Origin: Methylorubrum extorquens
GTDB taxonomy: Bacteria > Pseudomonadota > Alphaproteobacteria > Rhizobiales > Beijerinckiaceae
Length of the DNA: 64,000 nucleotides
Assembly: GCF_024169925.1 (NCBI RefSeq)
Contig: NZ_JALJXF010000001.1
Location: forward strand, 3,788,001-3,852,000
Reading direction: 5' to 3'
Below are positions 60,307 to 64,000 of the stretch, piece after piece. A program made the translations under genes and the position numbers. Position 1 is the first letter of the stretch, and each line of letters starts with the position of its first letter. The notes beneath the pieces are model-generated. The model ran no database searches. It was not told the DNA's origin and was given only the letters and a program-made list of their open reading frames with translations.

Positions 60307-61185
60307 TCAGCCTTGGCCCAAGCTCTGGCTTTGACTCTGGCTCTGCTGACCACGGCCTTGAGACTGCGATTGGGATTGCACCTGCTCGACTCGCAAGGCC
60401 ACGTCGAGGGTTTCGGTGCCTCCGCCGACGCGGCTGCCGCGGATCGGCGCGGCGCCGAGATAGTCGAGGCCGACGGCGACGCGCACATGCGCCTCGGTCG
60501 CCGAGATGCCGTTGGCCGGGTCGAACCCGATCCAGCCGAGACCCGGCACCAATGATTCCGCCCAGGCATGCCCCGCCTCTTGGTCGTCGGCGCCGTCGTC
60601 GCGGCGGAAATAGCCGGAGACGTAGCGCGACGGGATCTCCAGGTGCCGGGCGGCGGCGAGGAAGATGTGGGTGAGATCCTGGCACACGCCCTTCCCCCCC
60701 TCGAAGGATTGGGCGGCGGTGGTGCTGGCGCTGGTCGGGCCCGGCTCGAAGGTCACGGTGTCGTGAACGGCGGCGAGCAAGCGGTGCAGCAACGGCAGCG
60801 CATCACGCTCCCCCCTGCCCGCAACCTTCTCCGCGAAGGCCTTGAGTTCCGGGCTTGCCTCGGTGAGCGGGGTGTCGCGCAGGTAGAACAGGTCAGGCAG
60901 GCGCTCCACCGCGCCGCGCACGACACCGCTCGTCTCGAAGGTCTCGATCTCGCCGGTCACCCGCACGGTGAGCGTGTCGGTGGGATCGTCGGCGGTGAAC
61001 CAGTGGACGAGATTACCGAACCCGTCCTCGCGGGCGGTGAGCCGTCCGTTGACGGAGGGCTCGATCCGCCACTCGCGCACGTGCTGACCGTCATGGTCGC
61101 GGGGCGTGAGCCGCAGGATCTGAATCAGGCCCCGCGCGGGCTGCTGGTAGGTATAGACCGTATCGTGGACGATCCGGATGCGCAT
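60307..61185 (-). CDS. transglutaminase-like protein of the Anbu locus
   Basis: A 292-residue protein with the bacterial transglutaminase N-terminal region (RIRIVHDTVYTYQQPARGLI, ILRLTPRDHDGQHVREW) and a transglutaminase core. The triad is complete: GKGVCQDLTHIF (Cys168), AGHAWAES (His206) and GFDPANG (Asp222). No signal peptide, so cytoplasmic, as in Anbu loci. The C-terminal 24 residues are an odd low-complexity Ser-Gln tail (SQSQSQ twice, about 268-289). The start ATG 61185 follows AGGATCAAGGC. It reads toward Anbu, 124 bases away, and probably shares its transcript. Confidence 0.92.
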   Translation of the reverse strand: MRIRIVHDTVYTYQQPARGLIQILRLTPRDHDGQHVREWRIEPSVNGRLTAREDGFGNLVHWFTADDPTDTLTVRVTGEIETFETSGVVRGAVERLPDLFYLRDTPLTEASPELKAFAEKVAGRGERDALPLLHRLLAAVHDTVTFEPGPTSASTTAAQSFEGGKGVCQDLTHIFLAAARHLEIPSRYVSGYFRRDDGADDQEAGHAWAESLVPGLGWIGFDPANGISATEAHVRVAVGLDYLGAAPIRGSRVGGGTETLDVALRVEQVQSQSQSQGRGQQSQSQSQSLGQG

Positions 61186-61394
61186 GCCTTGATCCTGCCG
61201 GGATGAGTCCCGGCAAGCTAGGACACGCAACCCGGTTTGGAAATCGGCGGCCCTGCTCAAAGCGTTGGCAGAGCGGAATTTCCCAGCCGCTCGTCCGGTG
61301 CGCTCCTCCCCGGCGCGCGGATTCGCGGGCGTCTTCCCCGTTCACCACGCTTTGGAAGGAACCGGTCCGAAGACGGCGGCTCCCTGCCCTGCGC

Positions 61395-62870
61395 TCACAG
61401 TATCTGGCGATGCGCGGCGGCGACCGGCCCCGGACCACCCGTCGAAGCGGCGTTGAGGCTCTGGACGAGGTCGTGCGCCTCCTGCTCGCTGGCGGCCGCC
61501 GGTGGCGAGCCCCACATGCTGGTGCCGTTGGGTTCGCGGATGAGCAGGATCGAGACCACGCCGATCACGCCCGCGATCATCAGATAATAGGCGGGCCAGT
61601 TGAGGTCGCCAGTATAGGCGACGAGCGATCCGACGACGACCGACGTCGTTCCGGCGAAGAGCGAGACGGACACGTTGAAGGAGATCGAGAGCCCGCTCGC
61701 CCGCAGGTTCGTGGGGAAGAGGGCCGGCAGGGTCGAGGGCATCGTGGCGCTGAAGCAGATCAGCAGCATCCCCATGATCAGCAGGCCGAGGAAGACCGCG
61801 GCCTCGCTCTGAGAGCGGATCAGCAGGATCATCGGCAGGGCCAGGACGACGAGGCCGACCGCCCCGGCCAGAGCGAAGGGTTTCCGTCCGAACCGGTCGG
61901 ACAGGCGGCCGATGAACGGGATCGACAGGAGCGCGAGCACCATCACCGCGATCTGCAGAACCTGAGACTCGGTGGGCGAGATGCCGCCCGCATGCTGCAT
62001 CATCGGCAGGGTCTGCGTGACGTAGGTCGGCATGTAGGAGGTCAGCATGTAGTTCGGCACGTTCCAGGCGAGCGCCAACCCCATGCAGACGAGGACGTAG
62101 GGCCAGAGGGCCAGGATATCCTTCGCGGTCTGTCCCGCGCGCAGGCGCTTCTCGCGATCCTCCGTCTCCTGCTCGAGCGCGGCGAAAGCGGGCGTCTCGG
62201 CGAGTTGCGAACGCAGGTAGACGCCGACGAGGCCGAGCGGCAGGGCCAGGAAGAAGGGTAGACGCCAGCCCCAGTCGAGCAATTGCTGCTCGGTCAGGGC
62301 GAGACCCGCCACGGTCACGACGATCGCGCCGAGCAGGTATCCGGTGAAGGTGCCGAACTCCAGCCAACTGCCGAGATAGCCGCGCCGCCGGTCGGGGGCG
62401 TACTCGGCGATGAAGGTCATGGCGCTGCCATACTCACCACCGGTGGAGAAGCCCTGGACCAGGCGGGCGACCAGCAGGAGAAGGGGTGCGGCAATGCCGA
62501 TGCTGTCCTGACTGGGAATACAGCCGATCGCGAAGGTGCCGACGGCCATCAGGATCATCGTGGCCGCGAGAACCTTGTTGCGGCCGATCCGGTCGGCCAG
62601 AGGGCCGAAGAACATGCCGCCGAGCGGCCGGATCAGGAAGGCGACGGCAAACAGCCCGAAGGTCGCGATCTCCCCCATCGTGTGGGAGAGATTCGAGAAG
62701 AACACCTTCTGAATCGTCGGCTCGAAGAACGCATAGACGCCGAAATCATACCATTCGGCGACGTTCCCGATCGAAGCCGCGGAGATCGCACGCCGGATCG
62801 TCGAAGGCTCGGTGACGGTACAGTCCGAGGCCTTCCAGTCCGTCTCGGCATCAACATGCATCGACAGCAT
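61395..62870 (-). CDS. MFS transporter, metabolite:H+ symporter (ProP-like) family
   Basis: A 491-residue secondary transporter with 12 helices. Family marks: GNVAEWYDFGVYAFFEPTIQ (start of helix 1), RPLGGMFFGPLADRIGRNKV (loop 2-3), RLVQGFSTGGEYGSAMTFIA and IGRLSDRFGRKPFAL. Members import osmolytes, dicarboxylates or other small metabolites with protons. The gene lies inside the Anbu locus, between the transglutaminase and alpha-E genes, on the same strand, yet has no obvious link to it. The start ATG 62870 has GGAGA upstream; ATG 62861 is an alternative. The C-terminal tail is hydrophilic. Confidence 0.92.
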   Translation of the reverse strand: MLSMHVDAETDWKASDCTVTEPSTIRRAISAASIGNVAEWYDFGVYAFFEPTIQKVFFSNLSHTMGEIATFGLFAVAFLIRPLGGMFFGPLADRIGRNKVLAATMILMAVGTFAIGCIPSQDSIGIAAPLLLLVARLVQGFSTGGEYGSAMTFIAEYAPDRRRGYLGSWLEFGTFTGYLLGAIVVTVAGLALTEQQLLDWGWRLPFFLALPLGLVGVYLRSQLAETPAFAALEQETEDREKRLRAGQTAKDILALWPYVLVCMGLALAWNVPNYMLTSYMPTYVTQTLPMMQHAGGISPTESQVLQIAVMVLALLSIPFIGRLSDRFGRKPFALAGAVGLVVLALPMILLIRSQSEAAVFLGLLIMGMLLICFSATMPSTLPALFPTNLRASGLSISFNVSVSLFAGTTSVVVGSLVAYTGDLNWPAYYLMIAGVIGVVSILLIREPNGTSMWGSPPAAASEQEAHDLVQSLNAASTGGPGPVAAAHRQIL

Positions 62871-63383
62871 CGTGAACGGATCTCCAAAGGGCCGGCCGAG
62901 CAGGACGAGATGGGGACAGAAGATTTGCTGCGCGTATGCGCCGCCCGCTCACCACGCGCCGCAGCGGTCGAACGGGATCGGTTTCAGCCGGAGGACGGCT
63001 GGCGATCATCTCCCCAAAATGCGCGATCGATTATTTTCATTCTTCGGGGCCGTGCCGAGCACCCGCTCAGGCTACGACCTGCGACAATTTTGATGGAGTA
63101 TCGGCGCCGGACTTGCGATGAACCGACACATTTTTTCCAAATCGATGCGTCGAGAGGTGTTTTACTCGACAAACCCGATGTGCAGCGCAGCAATGTCGGC
63201 CGGCATATTCAGCCCTGCATGCATGGAAACGGGTGTCACGCATCATCGCGCGATTACGGGGCGTGGATAGCCGAATCGCCCGTGCATCGGCGGCAGCCTC
63301 GAACCCCGTTCGCCGGGATGATTTTGTGAGGCTTGCCGTTCCTCATGCCGAGGCGCCACGCGATGGCCTTAGGCCAGCTTTCG

Positions 63384-63445
63384 AGTGCTCTCCCAAATCC
63401 GTTCGATGCCTTCGGGAGGGCGGATTTGGACCTCGCGCGAGCACT
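63384..63445. repeat. nested inverted repeat
   Basis: AGTGCTC (63384-63390) pairs with GAGCACT (63439-63445), and inside it CCAAATCCG (63393-63401) pairs with CGGATTTGG (63421-63429). This forms a two-tier stem with a 19-base apical loop. It has no T run on either strand. Confidence 0.7.
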
Positions 63446-63455
63446 GCGCATTTGC

Positions 63456-63494
63456 TGATACGGCGCCCGCTTGATCGAAGCGGACGCCGTATCA
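63456..63494 (-). repeat. 39-base hairpin 3' of the alpha-E gene
   Basis: Arms of 17 bases, TGATACGGCGCCCGCTT and AAGCGGACGCCGTATCA (one mismatch), around GATCG. It begins about 12 bases after the alpha-E stop and could end or stabilise that transcript, but there is no T run. Confidence 0.75.
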
Positions 63495-63505
63495 GCCGGT
63501 TTCCC

Positions 63506-64000
63506 TCACACCAGATATTGATCGCTGATGGCCGCGCCGAGACTGTTGTTCTCGACGATGAAGCCCTGGATGAACTCGTGCAGGCCGGAGGCGAAGATGC
63601 GCTCGATGTCGGCGCTGCGGAGCTTGGCCCGCAGGTTGCTCGCCAGACGCTGGCTCTCGCCGCGGCGACCGTAGGCGTCGGCGATCAGATCGAGGTGCTC
63701 CACCAGCATCCGGTAGCAGCTCGCGAGCGAACGCGGCATCTCGGGGTTGAGGATCAGCAGGTCGGCGACGAGCACCGGCTTGATGCTCTCGCGGTAGACC
63801 CAGTGATAGGCGTTGAAGGCCGAGACCTCGCGCAGGATCGTCGTCCACTGGAAGTAGTCGAGCGAGCCGCCGACCCGCTCCGAGGCCGGCAGCAGGATCT
63901 GGTACTTCACGTCGAGGATACGCGCGGTGTTGTCCGCCCGCTCGATCGCCGTGCCGGTACGGGTGAACCAGTAGGCGTCGTTGCGCAGCATCGTCCGGTA
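63506..64000 (-). CDS. alpha-E domain protein of the Anbu locus (3' part; runs off the window)
   Basis: The last 164 residues of an alpha-helical alpha-E (DUF403) protein, which is about 310 long when whole. Visible features are MLRNDAYWFTRTGTAIERAD near the cut, DNTARILDVKYQILLP, VSAFNAYHWVYRESIKP, ILNPEMPRSLASCYRMLVEH and FIVENNSLGAAISDQYLV at the end. These proteins accompany Anbu, a transglutaminase and a circularly permuted ATP-grasp enzyme in many bacteria; the ATP-grasp gene would be expected further to the right, outside the window. The frame is open to the edge. Confidence 0.93.
   Translation of the reverse strand, partial: YRTMLRNDAYWFTRTGTAIERADNTARILDVKYQILLPASERVGGSLDYFQWTTILREVSAFNAYHWVYRESIKPVLVADLLILNPEMPRSLASCYRMLVEHLDLIADAYGRRGESQRLASNLRAKLRSADIERIFASGLHEFIQGFIVENNSLGAAISDQYLV

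Larger units (their letters stand above)
62871..63505. other. 635-base intergenic region with inverted repeats
   Basis: No coding frame of interest is seen on either strand. The left part is the likely promoter region of the MFS gene. The right part (63381-63494) is dense with inverted repeats described separately. The region breaks the expected continuity of an Anbu operon. Confidence 0.55.

Overview
The window is GC-rich, tightly packed alphaproteobacterial chromosome, most likely from Methylorubrum/Methylobacterium (extorquens group). Pointers are a methylsuccinyl-CoA dehydrogenase with the long N-terminal region typical of the ethylmalonyl-CoA pathway, two phasin genes (polyhydroxyalkanoate granules), an alphaproteobacterial GAAC-N7-GAAC LexA-type box near ssb, and a general gene set that fits this group. 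The genus is inferred from gene content; no rRNA or other marker gene is present. I saw no tRNA, rRNA, CRISPR array, prophage or insertion sequence.

Layout. 1-8.6 kb: 5' part of pdxJ, a decayed sensor-kinase remnant, an FtsX-type ABC permease, a Bax-inhibitor-1 membrane protein, yidD with an IscU-like scaffold gene, then folE-hisI-patatin and a CBS-domain protein. 8.7-17 kb: an exported beta-barrel-like protein, a rhomboid protease, a PAS_5 protein, a double-PilZ protein, two tandem exported transglutaminase-like cysteine proteinases, an orphan PAS histidine kinase and a Tim44-domain protein. 17-28.6 kb: housekeeping and stress genes (Trm112-like, LON-domain protein, thioredoxin-TPR protein, glutathionyl-hydroquinone reductase, Old Yellow Enzyme, medium-chain reductase, ssb, XRE-cupin regulator, panC). 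28.6-31.1 kb: a TonB-dependent siderophore receptor behind an AT-rich leader.

31-39 kb is a sulfate-assimilation locus. A Lrp-type regulator and cysJ-cysI run leftward; cysH-cysD-cysN run rightward as an overlapping operon. CysH carries the APS-reductase cysteines and CysN has no APS-kinase domain, so the encoded route is sulfate to APS to sulfite to sulfide without PAPS. 39-46.7 kb: an AlgX-like SGNH protein overlapping tail-to-tail with a YihY protein, an EamA exporter, methylsuccinyl-CoA dehydrogenase, a GGDEF-EAL protein and a 58-residue acidic protein. 46.8-57 kb: a divergent pair of GT4 glycosyltransferases, the phasins, a Do-type protease and a 1016-residue repeat-GT2-GT4 glycosyltransferase, probably for surface polysaccharide. 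57-64 kb: a CorC/hemolysin-type protein, a sirtuin deacylase, and an Anbu (ancestral proteasome-like) locus (Anbu, transglutaminase, alpha-E) interrupted by an MFS transporter.

Non-coding structure includes a dispersed element with CATCGTC/GACGATG ends (four copies), two copies of a long imperfect palindrome, candidate operators at the phasin and cysH promoters, and several clear intrinsic terminators. I did not find an unmistakably new system. The best leads are the interrupted Anbu locus, the palindromic operator in the phasin promoter, the tandem proteinases beside a double-PilZ gene, and the repeat-bearing dual glycosyltransferase.
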